A stretch of DNA of 64,000 nucleotides, taken from assembly GCA_965115915.1 (NCBI GenBank), contig OZ220483.1:620001-684000 (forward strand), in the 5' to 3' direction. Under the pieces are notes generated by a model. It had not been told where the DNA came from, did no database searches, and saw only the letters and a list, made by a program, of their open reading frames with translations. Below are positions 18,815 to 27,614 of the stretch, one piece after another (within the stretch, counting starts at the first letter, position 1; each line of letters opens with the position of its first letter). Origin of the DNA: G965115915 sp965115915. Lineage in GTDB: Bacteria; Pseudomonadota; Gammaproteobacteria; Eutrophobiales; Eutrophobiaceae. Made by a program: the position numbers and the translations under genes.

Positions 18815-19495
18815 ATGGCGAAAGAGACTTCTGTTTTGGGGGCAGTTCGTATTGCCCCACCGAAACGACACGATGCCAGTGTCATATGGCTGCATGGTCT
18901 GGGGGCCGATGGGAACGACTTTTCTCCTGTGGTAAGCGAATTGGAATTGCCGGCCGATCACGGTATCCGCTTTGTTTTTCCACATGCACCAAGGCGTCCA
19001 ATTACAATCAATGATGGTATGACGATGCGAGGTTGGTACGACATCCGTTCTCCGGAACTGGATGTGGAGGAAGATGCCACGGGCATACAGGAGTCTGCAT
19101 TGCTGTTGAACAGGTTGGTAGAAGAAGAAAACCGTGAGGGCATTCCTGTGCAGCGTATTTTGTTGGTTGGCTTCTCTCAGGGGGCGGCCATCGTATTGTA
19201 TACAGGGCTGCGTTCGCAGCAACTATTGGCCGGACTCGTCTGTTTGTCCGGCTACCTGCCACTGGCAGGGCAATGGCGGGAAGAATGGTTCCTGGCGCAG
19301 CATTCTACCCGGATCATGATGTTGCATGGTCAGTATGACCCGGTCGTACCGATGGCCCTGGCCAGACAGGGCTTTGAATTTTTGCACAGGCAAGGGTATC
19401 AGCCACAGTGGTACGAATATCCCATTCAGCACAATGTCTGTACCGAGGAACTACAGACGCTGTCACGCTTCCTGTGTGACTGTTTGTCGCTGTAG
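18815..19495 (+). CDS. Carboxylesterase/phospholipase-type alpha/beta hydrolase
   Basis: Member of the phospholipase/carboxylesterase (Abhydrolase_2) family, 226 residues. The catalytic triad is visible: Ser121 in GFSQGA, Asp175 in GQYDPVVP and His206 in PIQHNV. The oxyanion-hole segment is WLHGLGADGNDF. It starts 13 bases after rhlB and is probably co-transcribed. Members act on short-chain esters or acyl-proteins; the natural substrate is unknown. There is no signal peptide, so it should be cytoplasmic. Confidence 0.87.
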   Translation: MAKETSVLGAVRIAPPKRHDASVIWLHGLGADGNDFSPVVSELELPADHGIRFVFPHAPRRPITINDGMTMRGWYDIRSPELDVEEDATGIQESALLLNRLVEEENREGIPVQRILLVGFSQGAAIVLYTGLRSQQLLAGLVCLSGYLPLAGQWREEWFLAQHSTRIMMLHGQYDPVVPMALARQGFEFLHRQGYQPQWYEYPIQHNVCTEELQTLSRFLCDCLSL

Positions 19496-19623
19496 TGTTT
19501 GCTTCCTGCCGGTAGTGTGCCCCGGGAAACGGCATACGGAACGCGATCGCTGGCTGCTTGCTCAGCCTGTTTGCCAGCCAGGTCTGTTATTCCGTATGTC
19601 GATCCAGGTGGCCGGGTTGCTGT

Positions 19624-19953
19624 TTAGCGCCAGTAATTGTTTGCTGCAGCAATGGTTGCGAATTCAATGGCGATCACCTCGGCCGCATCGATGAGGATCG
19701 CCCCGTCCTCCGAGTACATGGCCCGAACCTTTTTTTTGACCGTCGAATCCGACTGCATCTCGCCGATGGATTTTCTGGCCAGTTTTATCGCCAGTTGCCT
19801 GCCTTCGTATGGTGTCTTGGTGATTAGACTGGGGACATAGTCCTTGTCACTCATTGACATGGCATCCATTTCCTTTCCGGCCATTGCACTGACTGGCAGC
19901 AGCAGGAGTGAGGCAATAATGATATGGTGGATGAAGACATTCAGTTTTTTCAT
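19624..19953 (-). CDS. Small exported protein of unknown function
   Basis: 109 residues with a clear Sec signal peptide (KK, then IIIASLLLLPVSAMA-GK). A good TGAGGAAATGCC ribosome-binding site precedes the ATG. The mature part is about 84 residues, mixed charge, with no Cys and no recognised domain; it ends in an alanine-rich stretch, IAIEFATIAAANNYWR. It lies alone downstream of the isochorismatase-like gene on the same strand. Signal peptide and RBS make it likely to be real, but its role is unknown. Confidence 0.7.
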   Translation of the reverse strand: MKKLNVFIHHIIIASLLLLPVSAMAGKEMDAMSMSDKDYVPSLITKTPYEGRQLAIKLARKSIGEMQSDSTVKKKVRAMYSEDGAILIDAAEVIAIEFATIAAANNYWR

Positions 19954-20151
19954 GGCATTTCCTCAGGTTGGTTTTGTCTGTTGAATGCGCCATTTGGCAT
20001 TTGTTTGCCGAAATTATATCAAATCAGCCAGCGGAGGTGCTGCTTCAACCTGGGACGGATCCACTGATGGGGCAGGTATGGAGTTGTTTCGGCAGATTGT
20101 TCAGGTGGCACTGCACGGGTCTGCTCAGGCACAGGCATTGCGGTCTGTCCA

Positions 20152-20700
20152 CTACAGCAGTTTTGCGAATTCCTTGAAATGCGGATGTTTGGAATCACGG
20201 ATCCACTCGAACAGCAGGGACTCGGTGGTCGCAAGCGCAATGCCTGTTCCGTTGAATCGATGCAGAGAGTGTTCGTAATGTTCCCGTTTTCTGGAGCAGA
20301 TGGCATCGACCACTACAAACACCGTATAGCCCGCCTGGCGCAGGTCCAGGGCGGTTTGCAGCACACAGATATGTGCTTCCATCCCCCAGAGGCATACCAT
20401 TTTACGTTGATATGCTTCCAGCGCCTCGCGGAACGCAGGGGCTGCATAGCAGGAAAAAGTAGTTTTTTCAATACGTTGCACCTCTGTTGACAGCACTTCA
20501 TCAAGTGTCTGATGTAAAGGGCCAAGGCCTTGTGGGTATTGCAGACTGCAGAGGATCGGAATATCCAGTATCTGGGCTCCGTGCAGCAGTTTTGCACCGT
20601 TGTTCAGTATACGGGAAAGTACCCGTTCCGGCATGATGCTGCAAAGCTTCTCCTGAATATCAATTGGCACCAGGACGCTATCATCTTGTTCACATATCAT
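20152..20700 (-). CDS. Isochorismatase-family cysteine hydrolase
   Basis: 182 residues with the Asp-Lys-Cys catalytic triad of the family: D14 in VPIDIQEKL, K79 in RIEKTTFSCY and C112 in WGMEAHICVLQT. The arrangement resembles YcaC-like hydrolases. Isochorismatase proper is unlikely because no siderophore genes are near. The substrate cannot be deduced. It is downstream of tolC in the same direction, with a 274-base gap. Confidence 0.85.
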   Translation of the reverse strand: MICEQDDSVLVPIDIQEKLCSIMPERVLSRILNNGAKLLHGAQILDIPILCSLQYPQGLGPLHQTLDEVLSTEVQRIEKTTFSCYAAPAFREALEAYQRKMVCLWGMEAHICVLQTALDLRQAGYTVFVVVDAICSRKREHYEHSLHRFNGTGIALATTESLLFEWIRDSKHPHFKEFAKLL

Positions 20701-20974
20701 TTGCTTAACACCTATGCAATGTTGTGTTGTTGTTCCTTTTCGGGGAGAGACCCTTTTTGTGGGCTATATTCTCGCTGTGCTCGGGTTGTTTGTCCCCTTT
20801 CCGTGATCGGTGGAACCGGTTCCGCACCAGTCATCCATCGTGTGTACGCAGTCAGCAGCATCGGCTTCAGCCTGACGCGACAGCACGGGAAGCTTATCAT
20901 GGAATGGCTGAGCTTCTTGTCATTATACCGAGATTGCAGGGTTCTGACCAAATACGTTTTTTGTCACAGGCAGT

Positions 20975-22357
20975 TCACGGTCCGCTGGGGGGTATGATAC
21001 TGTCGATATCCATGAGTTGCTCTTCTGCGAGCAGCGTATTGATGTATCGCAGATCGGTCTGGCTCATGTCGCCTGCCGCCTGGCGCAGGCGCAATGTTTC
21101 CAGCAGGTAGTTGTACAACGATCTGGCGTATTCGCGTCGGGCCGACAAGGTGGTGCGTTCCGCAGTTACTACGTCCACCGCGATACGTGTGCCGGCAGCG
21201 AACCCGGCCTGGGTGTAAAGCAAAGCGCTTTCACTTGATACGACCGCTTGCTTTAGTGCCTTGACCTGGCTGATCCCGGAAACTATCCCGAGGAAAGCTT
21301 CCCGTGTGATACGCTGAACGCGGCGCCTTTTTTCCTCGAGTTGATGGCGGCTTTCGGCATGGCGAGCCTGCTCGGCGCGCACCTCCGAATGTACTGCTCC
21401 ACCCCGAAACAGAGGCAGGCTGAGCTCGATACCCAGGATGAAGTCGGTTGATGTGACAGAACCAAAACGTCCGCCAGTCGCATTTTTCCCATACTGTGCA
21501 GTGAATAGCAGTTCCGGGTGATGTTTGCTGAGCGCCTGTCTCACCTTTTGGCGGCTGGATTCGAGTTGGTATTTCGCTGAGAGAATTTCAGGATTTTGTT
21601 CAAGGGCCGTTTTGATCCAACTTTCGATGTCGTTGGGTTCAGGTTCCAGCAGAGGGATGTCCGGTTCCAATCCATAAAGCGTTGTCGATGGCGACTCGTT
21701 GATGATCTCGCGCAGTGCCTCATAGGCATCTTCGAGTTCATTCTGTGCGATGATTTCATCCGCCACGGAACGATCATAGCCAGCACGCGCTTCCTGCATG
21801 TCAGTGATGGGGGTCATGCCAATTCGGTAATTTTCCTCTGCCAGATTAAGCTGCTGTTCCAGGGATTTTTTCTCTGCGCGTGCGAAGCGCAGATTGTCAC
21901 GTTTGGCCAGCAACTCAAAGTAGCGTTGCGCAACCCGGAACATCAATGCCTGTTCGGCAGTTTGTAGTTGTGCCCTGGCTGCCAGTATCTGGTTATCGGC
22001 GACGCCCAGTGCCAGGTAGTTGTATTGGTTATACAGTGGCTGTGTCAGTTTCAGGCTGTATCCACGAGGGTTGAAGTCCTGATCGCCATCAGTGGCTCCG
22101 GCAAAGTTGGTATTCGTGTCAAGGCTTTGGAACTGTCTGCGGCTGTAGGCGGAGAGTTTGATATCAGGAAGCAGCGTGGCCATTGCCTGGGGCCGTTGTT
22201 CCAGAGTGGCATTGAGTTGGGCAACGCTTTTTTGATAGATCGGGTCACGCGCTTTGGCCAGTTCGTAAATCGATAGCAGATCATTATTATTTGCCAACGC
22301 CCCGGGTATGTTCAGTGCTACCGTCAGTAGGGATAGCGTTAACCGCGGAGGAAACAC
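20975..22357 (-). CDS. tolC: TolC-family outer-membrane efflux protein
   Basis: Trimeric outer-membrane channel for type I secretion and tripartite efflux. A signal peptide (LTLSLLTVALNIPGALA) is followed by two OEP repeats of about 200 residues. Typical segments include QPLYNQYNYLALGVADNQ and its counterpart LSLPLFRGGAVHSEVRAEQ. Length is 460. The start is a GTG five bases after the pcm-like stop. No membrane-fusion or transporter gene is adjacent; pcm-tolC pairing is common in gammaproteobacteria. Confidence 0.92.
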   Translation of the reverse strand: MFPPRLTLSLLTVALNIPGALANNNDLLSIYELAKARDPIYQKSVAQLNATLEQRPQAMATLLPDIKLSAYSRRQFQSLDTNTNFAGATDGDQDFNPRGYSLKLTQPLYNQYNYLALGVADNQILAARAQLQTAEQALMFRVAQRYFELLAKRDNLRFARAEKKSLEQQLNLAEENYRIGMTPITDMQEARAGYDRSVADEIIAQNELEDAYEALREIINESPSTTLYGLEPDIPLLEPEPNDIESWIKTALEQNPEILSAKYQLESSRQKVRQALSKHHPELLFTAQYGKNATGGRFGSVTSTDFILGIELSLPLFRGGAVHSEVRAEQARHAESRHQLEEKRRRVQRITREAFLGIVSGISQVKALKQAVVSSESALLYTQAGFAAGTRIAVDVVTAERTTLSARREYARSLYNYLLETLRLRQAAGDMSQTDLRYINTLLAEEQLMDIDSIIPPSGP

Positions 22358-22362
22358 GAATT

Positions 22363-23013
22363 TCAGAACTGGAATTGAGTATTTTCTTCTGCGCCGATCA
22401 ATGCAGGCAAACTCGTCTCAAACAGGGACTCGGTTGCAGCAAGCCCATGCTCATTGAGCGTTAGCAAAACGGCTTCCATAACGGGCGGTTGGCCTGAAAC
22501 ATAAAACAGCCGTCCTGCACGATTCAACCGTTTTTCCCAGCTTGGATCCAGGAAAGGCAATGAGCCGGTGATGATGATCGCATCAAAGGTTTCGTGGTTG
22601 TCCCAGTGGAAGATATCACAGGTATCCAGTTGGACATTGTCGATGCCAAGCGTCCCAAGTTTTTTTCGCGCTTGAGTGGTAAAATCGGCATGGATATCAA
22701 TGCTGACTACAGACGCTGCCCTGTGAGCGAGCAGGCAGGTAAGCCAGCCGGAACCTGTGCCGATTTCCAATACCTGGTCGTTTTCTCCGAGGGCGACATG
22801 CTGGAGTAGTCGGGCTTCCATTTTGGGCGACATACTGTATTGTCCATGGCCTATTGGTATGGTGGTATCAGCAAAGGCCAGAGAGCGGTATTCGGCAGGC
22901 ATGAAATCTTCACGGTGCAGATGGAAAAACAGATCGAGAACGTTCTGATCGAGTACCTCCCAGGGTCTGATCTGCTGATCGATCATGTTTCTGCGTGCAA
23001 GCTGGAAATTCAT
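22363..23013 (-). CDS. pcm: Protein-L-isoaspartate O-methyltransferase family protein
   Basis: 216 residues with the PCMT fold: LHREDFMPAEYRSLAFADTTIPIG at the N-terminus and the SAM-binding motif VLEIGTGSGWLTCLLAH at about 80-96. The usual GQTIS(Q)P active-site loop is changed to GQYSMSPKME. That is a feature of the paralogue often found upstream of tolC, so methyltransferase activity on isoaspartate is uncertain. It is divergent from glnE with an 84-base gap that holds both promoters. Confidence 0.82.
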   Translation of the reverse strand: MNFQLARRNMIDQQIRPWEVLDQNVLDLFFHLHREDFMPAEYRSLAFADTTIPIGHGQYSMSPKMEARLLQHVALGENDQVLEIGTGSGWLTCLLAHRAASVVSIDIHADFTTQARKKLGTLGIDNVQLDTCDIFHWDNHETFDAIIITGSLPFLDPSWEKRLNRAGRLFYVSGQPPVMEAVLLTLNEHGLAATESLFETSLPALIGAEENTQFQF

Positions 23014-23097
23014 CGGATATGGAGGCTCAGTTTATGGGCTTGTTCAGGTGTTTCAGGTTCGTGCAGAAATGGGACGATGTATTGTACAGTATTTTAA

Positions 23098-24378
23098 GTG
23101 CAGATGAATATTGACAGAGTGCTGGCTTCATTGTCCGATCCGGAGCGGGTCGCTGAGCGGCTGGCCGTGCTGCAACGGGACGCGACAGGTGGCAAGCTGA
23201 TATCCGCACTTTCCGAGCGGGACCTGCACACCTTGTCAAGGGTGCTGGATATATCGGATTTTTTGTTCCGGACGCTGTGTCGGCATCCGGAGGATCTGGC
23301 TTTGCTCAACCAGCCGCTCGCACTGTCTCCTGTGGCAGGCAGCGACAGGCTGGAACTGGTTCGCCACAAGTACCGAAATCTTTTTCAGATTAGTGTCTTG
23401 GATATAGAAGGAGGTGTAGATAGAGAAGTACTGCACTGGCTCAGCGTGTTGGCTGACAATATAGTCGCCGCGGTACATGAACTGCTCATGTGTCAGATTG
23501 CGGGTGCGACTGGTGTTGGGGATGGTTTGCGCATTGCCGGGCTGGCACTTGGCAAGCTCGGTTCCATGGAGCTCAACTACAGTTCCGATGTAGATCTGTG
23601 TTTCGTCTGTGACAAGATGGATTCTGAACAGTTGCGTCAATGTTACGGCTATATAAGAAAGCTGTCCCGTTTGTTGGAATCCCGTTGCGAGGAGGGTTTT
23701 TTGTATCGGGTGGATCTGAATTTGCGCCCCTGGGGCCGTGATGCGCCTCTGGTGCTGGATATGGATGCGACTGAGGGGTACTACGAGGCAAGCACGGAAG
23801 CATGGGAACGTTTCGCCTGGTTGCGTGCCAGACCATTGATAGGTGATGCGGAGCTGGGGAACGAATTGTTGCGGCGTCTGGGTCCATTTGTGTTTCATCG
23901 TAGCTTGAGTATGGAGGAGGTTGAGCGTTTTATGGAGATAAAACAGCAGATGGCCATGCAACGTAATCGGACGGTGGAGTGGAATATAAAAACTGGTGTC
24001 GGGGGGATTCGTGACATTGAGTTTTTTGTGCATCTGTTGCAGTTGCTTAATGGGGCAAAACTGGCTGCGTTGCGTACTAGCAGTACACTGCAGGCCATGC
24101 GCCAGCTATGGTGCGGCGGGTTGATACAGGAACATGAATATCATTCGCTGTGTGAATCCTATCTGTTTCTGAGAAAATTGGAGCATCGTGTGCAGATGAT
24201 GGATGAGCAACAGACTCAGTTGTTTCCGGATGATGTTGCAAAACGGATGCGTATTGCCTGTTCGATGAATTACCCGGACGCTGATCCGGAAGCGCAGCTA
24301 GAGCATTTTTTACTGGATCTAAAGCGCCATCAGGATTTTTCCAGACAATGCTTCGAAAGGGTTTTTGAACATGTGTGA
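23098..24378 (+). CDS. glnE: Glutamine synthetase adenylyltransferase/deadenylase, N-terminal (adenylyl-removase) half
   Basis: GlnE adds AMP to glutamine synthetase and removes it. This 426-residue gene corresponds to the adenylyl-removing half. The nucleotidyltransferase motif LGKLGSMELNYSSDVDL is at about 151-167. FLYRVDLNLRPWG, ERFAWLRARPLIGD, GVGGIRDIEFFVHLLQL and RKLEHRVQMMDEQQT follow in normal order. It starts with GTG; an ATG two codons later (23104) is possible. It stops at TGA within ATGTGTGA, where the second half begins in the +1 frame. E. coli GlnE is one chain of 946 residues. Confidence 0.9.
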   Translation: MQMNIDRVLASLSDPERVAERLAVLQRDATGGKLISALSERDLHTLSRVLDISDFLFRTLCRHPEDLALLNQPLALSPVAGSDRLELVRHKYRNLFQISVLDIEGGVDREVLHWLSVLADNIVAAVHELLMCQIAGATGVGDGLRIAGLALGKLGSMELNYSSDVDLCFVCDKMDSEQLRQCYGYIRKLSRLLESRCEEGFLYRVDLNLRPWGRDAPLVLDMDATEGYYEASTEAWERFAWLRARPLIGDAELGNELLRRLGPFVFHRSLSMEEVERFMEIKQQMAMQRNRTVEWNIKTGVGGIRDIEFFVHLLQLLNGAKLAALRTSSTLQAMRQLWCGGLIQEHEYHSLCESYLFLRKLEHRVQMMDEQQTQLFPDDVAKRMRIACSMNYPDADPEAQLEHFLLDLKRHQDFSRQCFERVFEHV

Positions 24379-25702
24379 ACTCATGCCTGATCGGATTTGG
24401 GATTTGCGGGCCATGCGCAATGGGTTGCAGATATGGAAAGATCTGTCTGAAAGGGGAGATTGGGAGTATTCTCTGGAACAGCAGAGGCGGTTGTCTCTGA
24501 TCTTCGGGTCCAGTTGGTACTTCGGTCGTTTTGTCTGTTTCATGGGTTCAAGTCTGTTGCCATTGCTTGCGCTGGATAGCGGCCGGCACCAACAGGATGT
24601 CAAACCCGTATTGGATGGGCTCTTGCAGAAGATAGATGATACATGGCAAGCGTGTCCTGATACCGGGGATGTCGATCGGACGTTGGATGAATCGCTGCAT
24701 CTGTTGCGTATTGGGAAAAACACCGCGATGCTGTATGTGCTGTTGCTGTATTTGCAGGGTGTACTGGATCAGGAGGGCATGGAGTTTTTGTTGACCAGGA
24801 TCGCCGATCGTGTATTGATGGCAATGATGCATCTGTTTGGATTTTTTGAAGTGCAGGACCAGGTATTTGTTATTGGCATGGGAAGGTTGGCAGCAGATGA
24901 AATGAACTTTGGTTCGGACCTGGACATGGTTTTCCTCGCCAGGGAGAATAACCAATATCTTGAAACGCTGGTCGGGAAGGTGCGCCGTATGCTACGTGCC
25001 AGTGCAGAATATGACCCTGCTGGCGGTCTGTATGAAATAGATATGCGTCTGCGCCCACATGGAAGTTCGGGAATTCTGATCATCCCGTGTGATAAGTTTT
25101 TCCAGTTTCATCGGCAACAGAGAGAGGTTTGGGAAAGGCAGATGATGACCCGTCACCGGTTGGTTTTTTCGCCACCGGAGATAAGTGAATGGATGGGGTG
25201 TGAAATACGGGTCAGCGTCTATCAGCAATGGCCTTCCGAATGGCTACGTACAGGCATCCGGGAAACCCGCGCTCGTGTGGAAGAAAGCCTGGGCAGGGTC
25301 GCCGGGAGTTTTGATATCAAACGTAGCCCTGGAGGTTTGATGGATATTGATTTCATCACGCACTATTTCCAGTTGTCCAGGGGATTTGAGTGTCCGCAGT
25401 TGCAGCATCCATCTACTCGTGAAGTGTTGCGGCAGTTGCCGGACATGTCATTACTTTCGCAGGACGATGTGGATATTCTGCTCAGTGCTTACGACTACTT
25501 CAAACGCGCCGAGTGTGCATTACGGGTATTCGATATGAAAAACATCGATGTACTGTCTATCAATAGCAGTCGTTTGCCGGTAGTTGCCAAAGCACTGGGC
25601 CATGTGGATGCAGATGAAAATGAGAATGTGCAGGAATTTTTGCATAAATGCCATGATACAGCTCATGCGGTTCGCTCGATATTCGATTCCGTGTTGGGAT
25701 AG
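24371..25702 (+). CDS. glnE: Glutamine synthetase adenylyltransferase, C-terminal (adenylyl-transferase) half
   Basis: Second half of a split GlnE, 443 residues from the ATG that overlaps the upstream stop by eight bases. An AAAGGG site nine bases upstream argues for independent initiation by translational coupling. The helical spacer (LIFGSSWYFGRF) is followed by the nucleotidyltransferase motif VIGMGRLAADEMNFGSDLDM at about 167-186. Then come YEIDMRLRPHGSSG and SPGGLMDIDFITHYFQL. GRLAADEMNFGSD departs from the usual G-K-L-G-G-x-E-L pattern. The 3' end overlaps the opposing SPL-type gene by 40 bases. Confidence 0.88.
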   Translation: MCELMPDRIWDLRAMRNGLQIWKDLSERGDWEYSLEQQRRLSLIFGSSWYFGRFVCFMGSSLLPLLALDSGRHQQDVKPVLDGLLQKIDDTWQACPDTGDVDRTLDESLHLLRIGKNTAMLYVLLLYLQGVLDQEGMEFLLTRIADRVLMAMMHLFGFFEVQDQVFVIGMGRLAADEMNFGSDLDMVFLARENNQYLETLVGKVRRMLRASAEYDPAGGLYEIDMRLRPHGSSGILIIPCDKFFQFHRQQREVWERQMMTRHRLVFSPPEISEWMGCEIRVSVYQQWPSEWLRTGIRETRARVEESLGRVAGSFDIKRSPGGLMDIDFITHYFQLSRGFECPQLQHPSTREVLRQLPDMSLLSQDDVDILLSAYDYFKRAECALRVFDMKNIDVLSINSSRLPVVAKALGHVDADENENVQEFLHKCHDTAHAVRSIFDSVLG

Positions 25703-26712
25703 CCACTCACGTGCTGTTGTAACGGGAATAATTTCTCTGCTGGTATATGTTCTTGTATCTGTTTTGTACACCAGTCGATCATCTCGGCCTCCAGTTCGGG
25801 TTCAAAACCGATCATCCCGGTTCCGTTACTGTATGCCATGGCAAACAGTTTTTCTTCAGGGTACATGCGGTATAGTTTTTGAAAATAGGATTTTGGTAGA
25901 CGGAAACTTCCCAGACTGACTGAGTGCAGATACCGCATGTCCATGCCCGAAAACAGCGACTGAAACAGTGCCTGATAATACTGCCGGTATTGCGGGCTCC
26001 AGATGAGCGGGTCTATATGTATGCTCGTTTTCCATTCATGCCGTTGCAGTTTACGCAGTGCCAGGTTGCGTTTTTCTACCGACGGTGTCCGATACTCCAG
26101 TGCGCGAGCTATCGGTGCTGGAGTGAAGCTCCAGGCGATTACAATATTGGGTATGGCCTTGCGCTTCAGCAGGCAGCGTATCTGGACGCTTTTGGTGCGC
26201 AGTTCCAGCAAGGAGTCTGGAAGTTGTTCGAATACCGGGATAAAGAAATCGGCAAAGCCAGTAAGCGGTTCCATGGCCAGACTGTCACAATCGTAGCCGG
26301 AGAAGAAGTGTACAGACTCATTTCTGTGCTGCTGGCAGCACTGTGTGACTGCGTTGGCGAAATCTGCGTAGTTCACGAACAGTACATAATGAGCCGATCG
26401 GTACATACCTTGTAGAAAGCAGTAGCGGCAGTCATACAGGCAGTTGAGCATATGGGAAAAATAATAGTTGTGTTGTCCACCCAGGGTGTAATTGGCCGGC
26501 GCTGGCAGCACCATACGGCCCTTTTTGCGAGCAAGGATCAGGGCTGGCCGTGCCTTCTGCAGGCGAAAGTTTTGCGCGTTGCGGTTGAATACTTCCCCGT
26601 AATGCCGAATTTCAAGCCGTGGCACCTTGCCAAAATGCTGAAGTATTTTCCGGGCTCTGGCCTCCTGATCAAGCCCCTGCTCAACATAGATTAGTGATGG
26701 ATTAAGCAGCAT
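25663..26712 (-). CDS. SPL-family (spore photoproduct lyase-like) radical SAM protein
   Basis: 349 residues. The radical SAM cluster motif is C91-x3-C95-x2-C98 in CLYDCRYCFLQ. The context is close to spore photoproduct lyase, including VHFFSGYDCDSLAMEPLTGF, where SPL carries its catalytic Cys. Here the Cys (C142) appears shifted by one residue in my by-eye alignment. The organism is not a spore former, so classical spore-photoproduct repair is doubtful and the substrate is unknown. It is the last gene of the long minus-strand run, 62 bases after a nucleoside-phosphorylase-like gene. Confidence 0.85.
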   Translation of the reverse strand: MLLNPSLIYVEQGLDQEARARKILQHFGKVPRLEIRHYGEVFNRNAQNFRLQKARPALILARKKGRMVLPAPANYTLGGQHNYYFSHMLNCLYDCRYCFLQGMYRSAHYVLFVNYADFANAVTQCCQQHRNESVHFFSGYDCDSLAMEPLTGFADFFIPVFEQLPDSLLELRTKSVQIRCLLKRKAIPNIVIAWSFTPAPIARALEYRTPSVEKRNLALRKLQRHEWKTSIHIDPLIWSPQYRQYYQALFQSLFSGMDMRYLHSVSLGSFRLPKSYFQKLYRMYPEEKLFAMAYSNGTGMIGFEPELEAEMIDWCTKQIQEHIPAEKLFPLQQHVSGYPNTESNIERTA

Positions 26713-26774
26713 CTCTCGGTGCCGTGTGTGGAGGCATATTGTAAACTGCCATGTAATTCAGGCTTCGGTTTTGC

Positions 26775-27614
26775 TCATGGTTCACAGTGGCGAACGTGTG
26801 TGTCAAGCCGTTCATTCAGACGACGGATGATATGGCGGGCTCTCTGCTTCCCGCTTCCCTGAAGTGTTGTGCAGAAATCGACAGGAGATTGTTCCGGAAG
26901 CAATGCCTGCCAGCGCAACAGCAAGGTTTCAAGCTGGTTTCGTTGGCTTGCACTAAAATGTGCACATACCATGAGTTGCTCACGCATCGCGCCGATATCT
27001 GGCCTGTGGATACTTTGCTGTAGTTTCCGCAGTTGATGTATGCATTCCATAATCCGATCCATGCACTGACCGATCAGTTTGCTTATTAGTTTTGCCGATA
27101 CCGTATGAGTTGGGCATTCCCGGTTGTCAGACACAATTTTTATGCAGTGGCTCAGTTCCTGGATAGAGATGCGGCTGGCTACTGTATAGAAGCCTATGGC
27201 CTCCATGTCGATTAATGTATCACCATAGCTGGTGGATGGTTTATCAATCGTAGTGAGTTCCGCAATCGGGAATGGTGGTTTGAACGCGAATTGCGGATAA
27301 AACAACTGTTTACTGGTCGGGTCAATAATCCGGCCTGCTATGAAAGCCTTCCCCTGCGCGTGGTATTTGTGTCCGCTGCTACCGATGTTGAGCAGTATCG
27401 GAGGGTTGCCTTGATACAGCTTGTGGTAACGGCACCAACTTTCCATCAATGCGGCCGCCGCGTTGATCTTGCCGATGCCGCTGATGCACAGGCTGAGTTC
27501 CTGTCTCGAATCGAGATAATGGCTGAACAACCCTGTTTTATGATCGCGCCGGAGCCCGAAGGTCTGAAGAAGCGGCTTTGCCTCACAGGGCAAAGCGACA
27601 TGAATGTGGATCAA
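26775..27614 (-). CDS. Nucleoside phosphorylase/nucleosidase superfamily protein
   Basis: 279 residues. The first 175 resemble the PNP/MTAN fold: LLNIGSSGH (ribose/phosphate loop), DMEAIGFYTVASR at 136-148 (purine nucleoside ME motif) and the catalytic Asp in SDNRECP at 162-168. The last 100 residues are a helical, basic extension without known similarity. It overlaps the upstream glycosyltransferase by four bases (ATGA) and precedes the SPL-type radical SAM gene. The specific substrate is unknown; release of a base from a modified nucleoside is possible (inference). Confidence 0.75.
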   Translation of the reverse strand: MIHIHVALPCEAKPLLQTFGLRRDHKTGLFSHYLDSRQELSLCISGIGKINAAAALMESWCRYHKLYQGNPPILLNIGSSGHKYHAQGKAFIAGRIIDPTSKQLFYPQFAFKPPFPIAELTTIDKPSTSYGDTLIDMEAIGFYTVASRISIQELSHCIKIVSDNRECPTHTVSAKLISKLIGQCMDRIMECIHQLRKLQQSIHRPDIGAMREQLMVCAHFSASQRNQLETLLLRWQALLPEQSPVDFCTTLQGSGKQRARHIIRRLNERLDTHVRHCEP

